64,000 nucleotides of DNA from an uncultured bacterium (GTDB taxonomy: Bacteria; Cyanobacteriota; Vampirovibrionia; Gastranaerophilales; Gastranaerophilaceae): assembly GCA_902780525.1 (NCBI GenBank), contig CACZFL010000007.1, positions 1 through 64,000 of the forward strand, in the 5' to 3' direction. A model generated the notes under the pieces. It was not told the origin of the DNA and did not search any database. It saw only the letters and a list, made by a program, of their open reading frames with translations. Positions 17,168 through 25,890 of this stretch are shown here, piece after piece (positions within the stretch are counted from its first letter, which is position 1; the number at the start of each line of letters is the position of its first letter). Both the position numbers and the translations under genes were made by a program.

Positions 17168-17183
17168 ACTTTATATATATAAG
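17168..17183 (+). promoter_or_regulatory. TATA-type palindromic box, copy 1
   Basis: ACTTTATATATATAAG, 26 nt before ATG 17210. Identical or near-identical boxes lie before the genes starting at 25570, 38132 and 41314. It may be an operator or a specialised promoter element. Confidence 0.45.
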
Positions 17184-17209
17184 TAATGTAAGATAGGATA
17201 TTAAAAAAG

Positions 17210-18364
17210 ATGTCAGTCGTAAACACTACATACAATTTTAACCAACCAAATATGAACTTCGGACAGGCCCTTTTATACGGAGCATTCGGTTCATTGACTG
17301 GTGGAATGGGCTGCTTCGGTAGTGGCTACGGTTTTGGTGGTTATGGTATGGGGATGGGCGGCAGCCTTTTCTCTATGCCGGGAATTGGTCTTGGCGGATA
17401 CGGTTACGGCTGTGGCTTCGGTGGATACGGAATGGGGTGCTATTCTGATTCATTTATGGGAATGCAAGTTGGAGCCTCTATTGTACAATCTACTTTATAT
17501 TGTGTTTCAAGAGCACTTGAAGGCAGAGGCGGAAACGGTAATGGTAAATCTACATCTTCAAAATTATCAGAAGTTATAAGTTCAGCAAAAAAATATTTTG
17601 AAACATTGGAAATATCATCAATATCAGCCTTTAATGAAACAAAAAAAGCCAGTGAATATACTTCTGTAAAAAGTGCTGCAAGTAATGTTGAAAAAGCTGA
17701 ATCTAGTATAAATGCAAGACTCGATGCTATACCGGCAGAAATTACTCAATTGGAATGTAATCCTAAATATAATAAAGGTGTTGAACCTACATCAAGTAAT
17801 TTCCCAAAGCAGGTAGATGCTAACGGACAAGAAGAATCTGCTGCTACATATGAAGCACGTTTAACACAAGCTAAAAAAGATTATAAAGAAATTAAAGATA
17901 AAATTGACGCACTTAAAAAAGAAGAGACTCAGCTAAAAGAAAAAACAGACAATAGCAATAAATTAGTAAAAGCATATAATGATGCTGTTTCTGAAAAAGA
18001 AGCTGCAGAAAAAGCTGTTAATGCTGCAATAGAGGCAATGAAACCATTAAAAAAAGAATATGATGAATTAATTGCACAGGAAAAAGCAGAAACTGAAGCG
18101 AAAGTATATGACGACGCTGACGGCAACTGGTTAAACAGAGCAAGTAAATCCAGTGTTCAAGAATATAAAGGTGGTTCTTGCACTAAATCACAAGTAAGAA
18201 AAGCATTTAATTTATTCATCGAAGCTAAAAACTCAGGTAAAACTTCTGATGCTAGAAATTGGGCTAATAAAATAAAGTTAATGCATGAAAATAATGAAGA
18301 TTTATTCGACAACAACTTTGCAACAGCATACGATCAAGTTGAAGATTGGCTTTTAAATAACTAA
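17210..18364 (+). CDS. glycine/tyrosine-rich coiled-coil protein
   Basis: In this 384-residue protein, residues about 20-90 are rich in Gly, Tyr, Phe and Met with repeated GYGFGGYGMGMGG-like units and several Cys. Residues about 120-300 are a long charged helix with coiled-coil heptads (KAESSINARL, KEIKDKIDALKKEE, EKEAAEKAVNAAIEAM). The C-terminus is a small helical domain with a single Cys. No signal peptide. I do not recognise a family. AGGAT precedes the ATG. It shares its upstream TATA-type box with two other coiled-coil genes, so it may belong to a coregulated set of structural or secreted proteins. Confidence 0.7.
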   Translation: MSVVNTTYNFNQPNMNFGQALLYGAFGSLTGGMGCFGSGYGFGGYGMGMGGSLFSMPGIGLGGYGYGCGFGGYGMGCYSDSFMGMQVGASIVQSTLYCVSRALEGRGGNGNGKSTSSKLSEVISSAKKYFETLEISSISAFNETKKASEYTSVKSAASNVEKAESSINARLDAIPAEITQLECNPKYNKGVEPTSSNFPKQVDANGQEESAATYEARLTQAKKDYKEIKDKIDALKKEETQLKEKTDNSNKLVKAYNDAVSEKEAAEKAVNAAIEAMKPLKKEYDELIAQEKAETEAKVYDDADGNWLNRASKSSVQEYKGGSCTKSQVRKAFNLFIEAKNSGKTSDARNWANKIKLMHENNEDLFDNNFATAYDQVEDWLLNN

Positions 18365-18409
18365 AATTTTCCCCTAAATAATTACCCCATCTTACATCTT
18401 AAAAGTTTT

Positions 18410-18438
18410 ATACCGGTTTCTATCCGGTATTTTTTTTA
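18410..18438 (+). terminator. rho-independent terminator after the glycine-rich protein gene
   Basis: Stem ATACCGG/CCGGTAT with a 7-nt loop, followed by T8. Confidence 0.92.
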
Positions 18439-18454
18439 TAAAATAATAATTCTC

Positions 18455-18486
18455 TTGACACTAAACTTTGTTCTTGTTAGCATAAT
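18455..18486 (+). promoter_or_regulatory. promoter of tRNA-Lys
   Basis: TTGACA (18455-18460), then TAGCAT after 17 nt or CATAAT after 20 nt. It lies about 70 nt before the tRNA, giving a short precursor leader. Confidence 0.5.
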
Positions 18487-18554
18487 AGTTGTGGTTAATC
18501 CGCAAGCCGAAATAAAGGTTTATTGATAATTTAATAATATAAGTTTATAAATTT

Positions 18555-18627
18555 GCGCTTGTAGCTCAGCAGGTAGAGCACTCCCCTTTTAAGGGATAGG
18601 TCGCGCGTTCGAATCGCGCCAAGCGCA
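18555..18627 (+). tRNA. tRNA-Lys (anticodon TTT)
   Basis: The full cloverleaf is readable over 73 nt. The acceptor stem is GCGCTTG/CAAGCGC with discriminator A. The D arm is GCTC/GAGC. The anticodon loop CTTTTAA has anticodon TTT. The T arm is GCGCG-TTCGAAT-CGCGC. The outermost anticodon-stem pair is a C-T mismatch. CCA is not encoded. A terminator follows directly. Its last 16 bases plus two flanking bases recur 183 bp downstream. Confidence 0.95.
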
Positions 18628-18631
18628 AAAT

Positions 18632-18667
18632 AAAAAGGACAATCGAAAGGTTGTCCTTTTTATTTTG
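18632..18667 (+). terminator. rho-independent terminator after tRNA-Lys
   Basis: Long stem AAAAAGGACAA/TTGTCCTTTTT closed by C-G around a GAAA tetraloop, followed by a T-rich tail. Confidence 0.9.
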
Positions 18668-18690
18668 CTTTTTGCCATGAGAGAATAGTA

Positions 18691-18723
18691 ATTGCGTTCG
18701 AGCGCGAGTGAGCAGAGTGCGAA
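18691..18723. repeat. imperfect 33-bp direct repeat, copy 1
   Basis: Begins ATTGCGTTCGAGCG and is repeated at 18845-18877 with 27 of 33 positions identical. GC-richer than its surroundings and not in a credible gene. Confidence 0.7.
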
Positions 18724-18794
18724 GGACTTTTGCAAAAATAACGAAGTAAATTATTGCAAAATCCGAAGACACGTTTAATGCGAACGAGCAAGAC

Positions 18795-18812
18795 AATCGC
18801 GCCAAGCGCAAA
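18795..18812 (+). repeat. second copy of the tRNA-Lys 3' end (att-like direct repeat)
   Basis: AATCGCGCCAAGCGCAAA is an exact 18-bp copy of 18612-18629, which covers the 3' end of the tRNA gene and two flanking bases. Such duplications are the usual scar of site-specific integration into a tRNA 3' end. The 165 bp between the copies hold no gene. Confidence 0.7.
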
Positions 18813-18844
18813 TTTTTTGTGCATATTTGCAAGAAATAACAAAA

Positions 18845-18877
18845 ATTGCGTTCAAGCGTAAGCTAGCAGAGTGCTAA
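18845..18877. repeat. imperfect 33-bp direct repeat, copy 2
   Basis: Begins ATTGCGTTCAAGCG and matches 18691-18723. It ends 13 bp from the stop codon of the calpain-like gene. Confidence 0.7.
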
Positions 18878-18890
18878 TATATGCTACTCT

Positions 18891-21074
18891 TCATTTTGAT
18901 TTTAATAATTCTCTTTCGACCTTTAATGTATCGGCAGAGTTATGCGGGTTTACCAAATAAATATATTTATTATCACTTTTAGTTATTGCATACGCATGTC
19001 TGCCTATTAAATTAACTTCTGATTGTTTTTCTTCACCTAATACTGCTGCTTTAACATTTGGATTACTGCCAAATGATAATGTATAAACAAGATTTTCATT
19101 GTTGTAATCATCTTTAGTAATGTCTGGAGTTCTATTTAAGTATCCATTTCCAAATAATATGTTATATGCAAAACTTTCATAATCACCATTAATATCTGCA
19201 CGTGAATAATCAGGATTACCATCTTCTGTCAATTCATATGAATATTCTTTCATATATTTATCTACTGCAATTTCAATAGCTCTCATATCAGGATCACCAC
19301 TTGCAAGGTGATTAGCTTTTTCAATCTCTTCAGCTGATATTACATATGTTTTATCAACTCCCTTTAGATTTACAGTAACGTTGCCGTTATTATCAACAGA
19401 AAGCATGTTATTTATATAATCTAAACCTTTTTGGTTTTTATTACTTGATGATAAAACTGATGCAATGAGCCAGCAGTCACCTGTTCTTTCTTGTTTAATA
19501 TTACTAATGTCAATTGCTCCATCAGGTTTTCCTGTTATTGTACTGGTTTGCCCTGCTTCACATCTGTTTAAAAGTCGGGTAAAATCTACACCTAATTTAG
19601 TTTTGCTGTCTTTGTTTGCTTTTATATCATCAGCGATATCTTGAGAATATCCGCCATTTTCGTTTATATTCTGAATCATTGCATCACTGAATTTAGAAAT
19701 ATACTCATCTGCATCATCTCCAATGATGTATGTCAGTTTTGTATATAAATTTTCTGATATATCTGTAAATGTTGCATTGCCACTTGGATTATATATATTA
19801 CTTAAAACAAATTGTACATTATCCTTATTAACATTATTTAATGCATTCTTTAACATCTCGATATCATTATTTTTTAACGCAAACTGTAATTCATAACCAA
19901 TGCCGGTACCTTCATAATAATAGTCATTGGTCAGAGTTACAGGTATTGAATCTTTGTAAGCTGTGGTGATGTGTGTTAATAATTCCTTTTGCTTTTCATA
20001 ACTAAGTCCCATCTTATCATCGATAATGTCTTGAATAAGATCTCGTCCAGTTACTTGTGTATAATTATATAGAACATCAGAAACAGTATTCGTTGCAATG
20101 CCATTTAATATATATTTTTCAATTTCATCTGTTTTTTGCAAGAATCCTATTCCACTTTCGCGGGCATTTATTCTTCTGTTTATTTCGTTAATCAACTTGT
20201 CAGATAAATAATTCTTATCATTTGTTACAAAAAATACGTTATTTTCTTTGTCTTTTGTATATGTAGTTTCTTTGCATAAAATTCCATTAGAGTAAATTTG
20301 AGCAACATAAGCCGTGTTATCATTATTCCAGGTTTCTTTCCTGATAAGATCCCCGTTATTGTTAAAATCTTCTGTCGTATTTAGTATGCATTTATTTTTA
20401 TCGTTATTAAATGTTGTTCTTTGTGTAAATTGTCCGTTTTGGTGATTTAATTGTGTCAGAACCCCGTTATGTTCAAAGGCCACCATTTGCAATTTCTCAC
20501 CGGAATAACTTGTAGTATTTGCACAGGATAAAATAAATTTTCCGTCGGATTTTCTTTTTACTGTAATATAATCTCTGTTATTATTAATGTCTATTGTATA
20601 TTCTGAAGAAGGAAATTTTGATTTAAGTTTATCAAGCGTTAATTCGTTAAAATCAACATCACCGTTTGCATTATAAGGAATATTTGGATATTCTGACTGT
20701 AAGTTTATCCCTCTTGATGATGGCGTGCTGTTATTTGCAATTTTTTGTGGGATTATTGTTTCGACTTTTTGTGTATTATGTTGCTCCGGTAATTTTCCGT
20801 TGAAGCGATTTATTACATTAAGAATTTTATTCCATAATGCATCAGATATGTTGACTGTTGTTTCTTTAGCAACAAAAAAAGCATTTTTATCTTTTAAATT
20901 TGTACTTCCTGTATAAATATTCTTTAGATTTTCATCATCTTTTATGGTATCCATTATTTCTTGCCAAATTGAAATGTCAAAATTCTTGACAGAAATATTT
21001 TCTTCAAGAAGTCTTTGCTTTATTGCTCCTGTTATTCCTAATTTGCCAATATGTATTAAATTGCCGAACGCCAT
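18891..21074 (-). CDS. calpain-like (family C2) cysteine protease, sigma-28 controlled
   Basis: The 727-residue protein has no signal peptide. Residues about 135-285 contain YD/MORN-like beta repeats (FNNNGDLIRKETWNNDNTAY and similar). About 290-500 is helical. Residues about 520-727 form a calpain-type papain fold with Gln528 and Cys534 in KQERTGDCWLIAS, His693 in GRHAYAI and Asn709 in YLVNPHN. That is the full catalytic set in order. The start at 21074 is chosen because the sigma-28 promoter at 21098-21124 covers the earlier in-frame start (21107), and AAGGAT lies 10 nt before this ATG. The protein stops soon after the Asn, near the duplicated tRNA end, so C-terminal truncation is possible. 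Confidence 0.75.
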   Translation of the reverse strand: MAFGNLIHIGKLGITGAIKQRLLEENISVKNFDISIWQEIMDTIKDDENLKNIYTGSTNLKDKNAFFVAKETTVNISDALWNKILNVINRFNGKLPEQHNTQKVETIIPQKIANNSTPSSRGINLQSEYPNIPYNANGDVDFNELTLDKLKSKFPSSEYTIDINNNRDYITVKRKSDGKFILSCANTTSYSGEKLQMVAFEHNGVLTQLNHQNGQFTQRTTFNNDKNKCILNTTEDFNNNGDLIRKETWNNDNTAYVAQIYSNGILCKETTYTKDKENNVFFVTNDKNYLSDKLINEINRRINARESGIGFLQKTDEIEKYILNGIATNTVSDVLYNYTQVTGRDLIQDIIDDKMGLSYEKQKELLTHITTAYKDSIPVTLTNDYYYEGTGIGYELQFALKNNDIEMLKNALNNVNKDNVQFVLSNIYNPSGNATFTDISENLYTKLTYIIGDDADEYISKFSDAMIQNINENGGYSQDIADDIKANKDSKTKLGVDFTRLLNRCEAGQTSTITGKPDGAIDISNIKQERTGDCWLIASVLSSSNKNQKGLDYINNMLSVDNNGNVTVNLKGVDKTYVISAEEIEKANHLASGDPDMRAIEIAVDKYMKEYSYELTEDGNPDYSRADINGDYESFAYNILFGNGYLNRTPDITKDDYNNENLVYTLSFGSNPNVKAAVLGEEKQSEVNLIGRHAYAITKSDNKYIYLVNPHNSADTLKVERELLKSK

Positions 21075-21097
21075 AACAAATTTTATCCTTGGTATGT

Positions 21098-21124
21098 ATA
21101 TCGGCAAATTTTATAATAACTTTA
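21098..21124 (-). promoter_or_regulatory. sigma-28 promoter of the calpain-like gene
   Basis: Read leftward, TAAAGTTA (21124-21117), 11 nt and GCCGATAT (21105-21098) match the flagellar consensus at all but two positions, with exact spacing. The predicted start at about 21091 lies at the AAGGAT ribosome-binding site. Confidence 0.85.
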
Positions 21125-21194
21125 ATAATTTTTATAAATTGTTACAAATATTAATCATTATAAATTTAGTTTAAAAAATTTACTGGCAACAAAT

Positions 21195-22514
21195 TTAATG
21201 AGTTTTTTTCCACTCTTTAATTTGCTGTAATTTAGCTTTGTATTTCGCTTCAAGTCCTTGTTCCGTCGGAATATAATATTCTCTGTCTTTTAATGAATCA
21301 GGAAGACACTGCATACTTGTCATTTTTTCATCATAGTCGTGTGCGTACTTGTACCCTTTACCGTATTCAAGCTCTTTCATTAATTTTGTCGGTGCATTTC
21401 TAATCTGAAGCGGTACCGGTTCTGCAACATGTTCTCTTGCGTCTTTGCGTGCCATTATGTATGCAACATCCATTGCGTTTGATTTTGGCGCCATTGACAT
21501 ATAAACAACCGCCTGAGTCAAATGTACGCTGCACTCGGGCATACCTATAAAATGACAGGCATGATAAGCTGCAACTGCTATTTCTAAAGCGTGCGGGTCG
21601 GCAAGGCCTATATCTTCACTTGCAAATCTTGTAACACGACGTGCAATATAAATCGGGTCTTCGCCGCCTTCAAGCATTCTTGCAAGCCAATAAACCGCAG
21701 CATCCGGGTCAGAGTTTCTCATTGATTTATGCAGGGCTGATATTATGTTATAGTGTTCTTCCCCGTTTTTGTCATACAGAAGTGATTTTTTTGATATGCA
21801 CTGTTCCAAAGTTTCTTTAGTTATCGTTATTTTACCGTTTTTATCTACGTCACCATTTAAAACCACCATTTCTAAAGTAAGAAGTGCTGTTCTTGCATCT
21901 CCGTTAGCAAATTGAGCTATTATTCTAAGAAAATCATCCTCAATCTCAACTTCTTCGTTTCCAAATCCTCTTTCGTCGGTCATAGCTCGTTTAAGCAGCG
22001 TTACTAAATCATCTGTTTCAAGCGGTTTAAATACAAATACTTTGCATCTTGATAAAAGTGCTGAGTTAATCTCAAATGATGGATTTTCTGTTGTTGCGCC
22101 AATTAAAATAATGCTCCCTTTTTCAACAAAAGGTAGAAATGCATCCTGTTGTGCCTTGTTAAATCTGTGTATTTCATCAACAAAAACAATTGTTTTATGC
22201 CCTAATTTACGGTTGTTTTCAGCTTCTGACATAACTGCTTTAATTTCTTTTATACCGCTTGTTACAGCCGAAAAGTCTATAAATTCAGAGTTAGTTTTAT
22301 TTGCAATAATTCTTGCAAGAGTCGTTTTTCCAATTCCCGGATTTCCCCAGAATATAATTGATGAAATATTGTCACTTTCAATGAGTTTTCGTAAAATTTT
22401 ACCTTCACCGACAAGGTGCTGCTGACCAACAAATTCATCAAGATTTCTTGGTCTCAGACGTGATGCTAGCGGCTGATTTTTATTATTATCTTCAAATAAC
22501 GACTTTTGTTCCAT
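21195..22514 (-). CDS. rarA: replication-associated recombination protein A (RarA/MgsA)
   Basis: The 439-residue AAA+ ATPase related to clamp loaders acts at stalled replication forks. It shows RPRNLDEFVGQQHLVG near the N-terminus, Walker A GNPGIGKTT, Walker B IVFVDEIHRF, a sensor region IGATTENPSFE and the C-terminal oligomerisation domain of the family (ASEDIGLADP, EPVPLQIRNAPTKLM). The start at 22514 follows AGGTGG; an upstream in-frame start (22550) lies in the divergent promoter region. Length is typical. Confidence 0.95.
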   Translation of the reverse strand: MEQKSLFEDNNKNQPLASRLRPRNLDEFVGQQHLVGEGKILRKLIESDNISSIIFWGNPGIGKTTLARIIANKTNSEFIDFSAVTSGIKEIKAVMSEAENNRKLGHKTIVFVDEIHRFNKAQQDAFLPFVEKGSIILIGATTENPSFEINSALLSRCKVFVFKPLETDDLVTLLKRAMTDERGFGNEEVEIEDDFLRIIAQFANGDARTALLTLEMVVLNGDVDKNGKITITKETLEQCISKKSLLYDKNGEEHYNIISALHKSMRNSDPDAAVYWLARMLEGGEDPIYIARRVTRFASEDIGLADPHALEIAVAAYHACHFIGMPECSVHLTQAVVYMSMAPKSNAMDVAYIMARKDAREHVAEPVPLQIRNAPTKLMKELEYGKGYKYAHDYDEKMTSMQCLPDSLKDREYYIPTEQGLEAKYKAKLQQIKEWKKTH

Positions 22515-22607
22515 ATGCCCACCTGTAAGTATTTTATCACAATTCTGCATAATTTTATATTTTTAAATATCGCTTATTGTGGTATAATCAACTTAATGAG
22601 GGGATTT

Positions 22608-24257
22608 ATGATGAAGATTAGAGAGTTTATTCTTAAACATTCGGAGTTTTTTACGGTATTAGGTTTATGTATTTTGTTTTACTTCTTATTTTTCCATAAT
22701 ATCTGGTCTTATGCATTAATGGATGTTGATGAATCAAGATATGTTTCTATGTCGAAAGATATGTTTAACTCAAAAGACTTTATGACCCTGTATCTAAACA
22801 AAGAATTTTTCTTTGAAAAACCTCCTCTTTATTTCTGGTCTGAGTGTCTTTCTTTTGCTCTTTGGGGTAAAGTATCTGAGGCTGCGGCACGTTTTCCGGT
22901 TGCTCTTTATGGTACTTTAACTTGTATGATTATTTATGCTCTTGGAAGAAAAGTTGTATCAAGATTGTACGGCGTTGTTTCCTCACTGATTTTGGCAACA
23001 TCATTAGAGTTTCTTATTCTTGCAAAGTTTGCTATCCTTGACATTGTGGTCGCGTCTTGCGTAACATTATCACTATGTTTTGGAATATTTACGTATTACG
23101 TTAAAGAGCAAAACAAAAAATACATGTGGTGGCTCTTTTATATTTTTTCCGGTCTTGCTGTTATGGCTAAGGGAATTCCGGGATTTGTAATCCCATTTGG
23201 TTCACTGTTCTTTATCTCAATTTACTCAAAGAACTTTAAAAATATATTCAAGCCTCAGTACTTTGTAGTTGGATTTTTCTTATTTTTTGCGATTACTCTT
23301 CCGTGGCATATAGCAATGCTGAATATGCATGACCCGTTATTCTTTAATGAATATGTTATGAAACATCATGTCGCAAGATTCTTAGGCTCAGGTGAACTTG
23401 GTCGTCAGCAACCGTTTTATTTCTATTTGTTAACTTTGCTTTGGGGATTTTTTCCGTGGATTTTGTCGGTTTTAACTATATTTATAAATAAATTGATCAA
23501 GCGTGATTTTAATTTTAAAGGTGAAAATGATACTAACAGATTGATGGTTTTTGCAGGTATAATCTCGATATTTACCCTGCTATTTTTCTCATCATCAAAA
23601 ACAAAACTGATTACGTATATTTTACCTATTTATCCAGCTCTTGCATTATTAGGTGGATTAATTTGGACCAATTATATTAAAAACGGTGAGTATTTTAAAC
23701 TTGTAAATAAAACAGTTTATCTTTTAGGCGGAATATTTATTATTGCATCGGTTGCGGCATTGTTTACTCACGTATATCTACCCCAGCAGCTTAACGAGGA
23801 TATTATGTCTGCAAAACCGCTTTGTATAATATTATTATTTTTTATCGGTCTCTTTTCTGTCATTTTTGCCAAAAATAAAAAATATTCCGGCGTTTTTGCT
23901 TCATACATTGTTTTTATGACTTGTTTAAGCGCTTTTGGAACTGGTTTATTCTTTAATATTGATTACAAATTCGGTCAGGATGATTTAATGAGATATGCTC
24001 AGATTGCAAAAGAAAATAATAAAACAATCTCTTGTTATAAGTTTACTCATAAATATTCTTTGATATATTATCGTGACGGAGATGATCCAATTGTTTACGG
24101 CGGTGATTTCGATGTTGAAGATTTAAAACGCGAACTAGAAAAAGATAATAATTATGTAATTATTAAGAAAAAACAAATTGACGACGAAATTGAAAAACTC
24201 AATTATAATATAGTTGAAGAAGGCAGACGGTATTTGCTTCTGGAGGGCAAAAGATGA
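22608..24257 (+). CDS. GT39/ArnT-type membrane glycosyltransferase
   Basis: This 549-residue polytopic protein has about 11-12 membrane segments. The first periplasmic loop carries DVDESRYVSMSKDM and EKPPLYFW, the signature of the PMT/ArnT (GT39/GT83) family. These enzymes use polyprenyl-phosphate sugars, ArnT adding aminoarabinose to lipid A. A C-terminal soluble segment starts at about residue 470. The start is set at the first of two adjacent ATGs after GAGGGG, with an extended -10 (TGGTATAATC) about 30 nt upstream. It overlaps waaA by 4 nt, supporting a lipopolysaccharide role; the sugar is unknown. Confidence 0.85.
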   Translation: MMKIREFILKHSEFFTVLGLCILFYFLFFHNIWSYALMDVDESRYVSMSKDMFNSKDFMTLYLNKEFFFEKPPLYFWSECLSFALWGKVSEAAARFPVALYGTLTCMIIYALGRKVVSRLYGVVSSLILATSLEFLILAKFAILDIVVASCVTLSLCFGIFTYYVKEQNKKYMWWLFYIFSGLAVMAKGIPGFVIPFGSLFFISIYSKNFKNIFKPQYFVVGFFLFFAITLPWHIAMLNMHDPLFFNEYVMKHHVARFLGSGELGRQQPFYFYLLTLLWGFFPWILSVLTIFINKLIKRDFNFKGENDTNRLMVFAGIISIFTLLFFSSSKTKLITYILPIYPALALLGGLIWTNYIKNGEYFKLVNKTVYLLGGIFIIASVAALFTHVYLPQQLNEDIMSAKPLCIILLFFIGLFSVIFAKNKKYSGVFASYIVFMTCLSAFGTGLFFNIDYKFGQDDLMRYAQIAKENNKTISCYKFTHKYSLIYYRDGDDPIVYGGDFDVEDLKRELEKDNNYVIIKKKQIDDEIEKLNYNIVEEGRRYLLLEGKR

Positions 24258-25498
24258 TTGGTTTTATAAGCGAACTTATTTACAGGTTAATATACCCGTT
24301 CATTATAATTTTTCATAAACACGGCAATTATTCCGACGAAGCAATCAAGCTAAAAAAGGGGTATGTGGCTACTGAGGGTTTTGACGGCCGAAGGGTCATT
24401 ATGTTTCACGGTGTTTCTGTCGGTGAGATTAATGCGATTGAAAAACTTATAAAAAAATCCAGGGAATCATTTCCTGATGCTAAAATTGTTGTTACAACAG
24501 GAACAAATACAGGTCAGGAAATTGCACATAAAAAACTGGATGGGATTGTCGACTTGGTTACATATTTCCCGTTTGATACGCCTTCATGCGTAAAAAGATT
24601 TTTGGATAATATAAAACCTGATATTATTCTTATTGCTGAAACAGAGATATGGCCCAATATTGCGATAGAATGTAAAATGCGTGAGATTAAGCTCTGTATT
24701 ATTAACGGCAGAATATCTGACAGGACGTATAAATCATACAGAATGTTAAAGTTTTTCTTTAAACCGCTTTTAAACTACTATGCAGGTATTTATACTCAAA
24801 GTGGTGAGGATTTGGATAAATTTTTGTCGCTTGGGACAAACCCGGATACGACTAGAAGGATGAATAACCTGAAATTTGATGTTACCGCTCCGGAAGTTGA
24901 TTTTCAATTTGATAAAGCCGGTAGAGTGTTACTTGCTGCGTCAACCCATTCCGGAGAGGATAAAATAGTTCTTAATGTTTATTCAAAATTAAAATCAATA
25001 CATAATGATTTAAAACTGATAATCGCCCCAAGACATTTATCAAGAAAAGATGAGGTAGAAACTCTGGTCGGTGAGAGCGGCTATACATATGGCTTTCGTT
25101 CAGATGGGACAGATTCAATGTTGGATATTGATATTATGATCCTTGATACAATGGGTGAGCTTGGAAAAATGTTTTATTATGCTGATATTTCTTTTATTGG
25201 CGGGAGCTTTAATAAAACCGGCGGACACAACCCTCTTGAATCCATAATATTTTCTAAACCGGTAATATCAGGTCCATCAATACATAATTTTAAAGATATT
25301 TATTCAATTATAAAAAATGCAAAAGCAGGATTTGTTGTAAAATCAGAAGAAGAATTTTTCGATATTGCAGGAAAACTCTTAAGTGACAAAGATTTTTATA
25401 ATAACACAGTTACAGCAGGAAATGATGTGTTTAAATCACAACAGGGAGCTTTAGATTTTGTAATAAATTTATTAGATACATTTGTAACAAATTCTTAA
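24254..25498 (+). CDS. waaA: 3-deoxy-D-manno-octulosonic acid (Kdo) transferase
   Basis: WaaA transfers Kdo from CMP-Kdo to the lipid A precursor on the inner face of the inner membrane. The 414-residue protein has an N-terminal membrane anchor, then a GT-B fold with HGVSVGE (usual HAASVGE), the hallmark AETEIWPN, the IINGRISDR region and a C-terminal donor site with GGSFNKTGGHNPLE. ATG overlaps the preceding stop by 4 nt (translational coupling). It is direct evidence of a lipopolysaccharide-bearing outer membrane. Confidence 0.95.
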   Translation: MIGFISELIYRLIYPFIIIFHKHGNYSDEAIKLKKGYVATEGFDGRRVIMFHGVSVGEINAIEKLIKKSRESFPDAKIVVTTGTNTGQEIAHKKLDGIVDLVTYFPFDTPSCVKRFLDNIKPDIILIAETEIWPNIAIECKMREIKLCIINGRISDRTYKSYRMLKFFFKPLLNYYAGIYTQSGEDLDKFLSLGTNPDTTRRMNNLKFDVTAPEVDFQFDKAGRVLLAASTHSGEDKIVLNVYSKLKSIHNDLKLIIAPRHLSRKDEVETLVGESGYTYGFRSDGTDSMLDIDIMILDTMGELGKMFYYADISFIGGSFNKTGGHNPLESIIFSKPVISGPSIHNFKDIYSIIKNAKAGFVVKSEEEFFDIAGKLLSDKDFYNNTVTAGNDVFKSQQGALDFVINLLDTFVTNS

Positions 25499-25526
25499 TT
25501 TTATGTCAATTTTTTATTATAAAAAT

Positions 25527-25540
25527 ACTTTATATATATG
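25527..25540 (+). promoter_or_regulatory. TATA-type box, copy 2
   Basis: ACTTTATATATATG, 29 nt before ATG 25570. It shares 13 bases with the box at 17168, and both are followed by AAGTAATGT. Confidence 0.4.
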
Positions 25541-25569
25541 TAGAAGTAATGTGTATAAGGTGGTAGGTT

Positions 25570-25839
25570 ATGATTTATGATTTTATTTTAAAGTTGTTAG
25601 GAATTAAAAATAATAATTCTGAGATAAATAAAAATATTGTGAAAAAATTACATCCTGTTTCAAATCACCATGTAAAATTTTCAACTCCTTCATTTGATTT
25701 AAACAGTACAAATGTTGTTCATCCTGAACTAAAAAATAAAAAAGAGATAGAGGATTTGTATTCTGAAATCAGAATTTTGCAGGAAAAAAACAGACAAAAA
25801 ATTAATAAAAATAAAATCAGTTATAAAATAGAAAAATAA
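25570..25839 (+). CDS. small hypothetical basic protein
   Basis: The 89-residue protein is rich in Lys, Asn and Ile with no membrane segment. Residues about 60-85 form a charged helix (EIEDLYSEIRILQEKNRQK). No recognised family. AAGG/GGTGG lies before the ATG. It shares the TATA-type upstream box with the coiled-coil genes at 17210, 37338 and 39419. dnaE follows from its own promoter. Confidence 0.55.
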   Translation: MIYDFILKLLGIKNNNSEINKNIVKKLHPVSNHHVKFSTPSFDLNSTNVVHPELKNKKEIEDLYSEIRILQEKNRQKINKNKISYKIEK

Positions 25840-25878
25840 TATTTCTTAAAAATAACTTTTTTGCCCCGTATTTTATGT

Positions 25879-25884
25879 TATAAT
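25879..25884 (+). promoter_or_regulatory. extended -10 box at the start of dnaE
   Basis: TGTTATAAT (TG at 25876-25877, hexamer 25879-25884) followed by CCCATT and ATG 25891. With no Shine-Dalgarno, the mRNA should begin at the start codon. Confidence 0.6.
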
Positions 25885-25890
25885 CCCATT

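Noticed and set aside
18566-18832. Minus-strand open frame across tRNA-Lys and the repeats
   Set aside because: It is the reverse reading of a tRNA gene, its terminator and the direct repeats; it has no ribosome-binding site and the peptide is the familiar artefact of reading a tRNA backwards.
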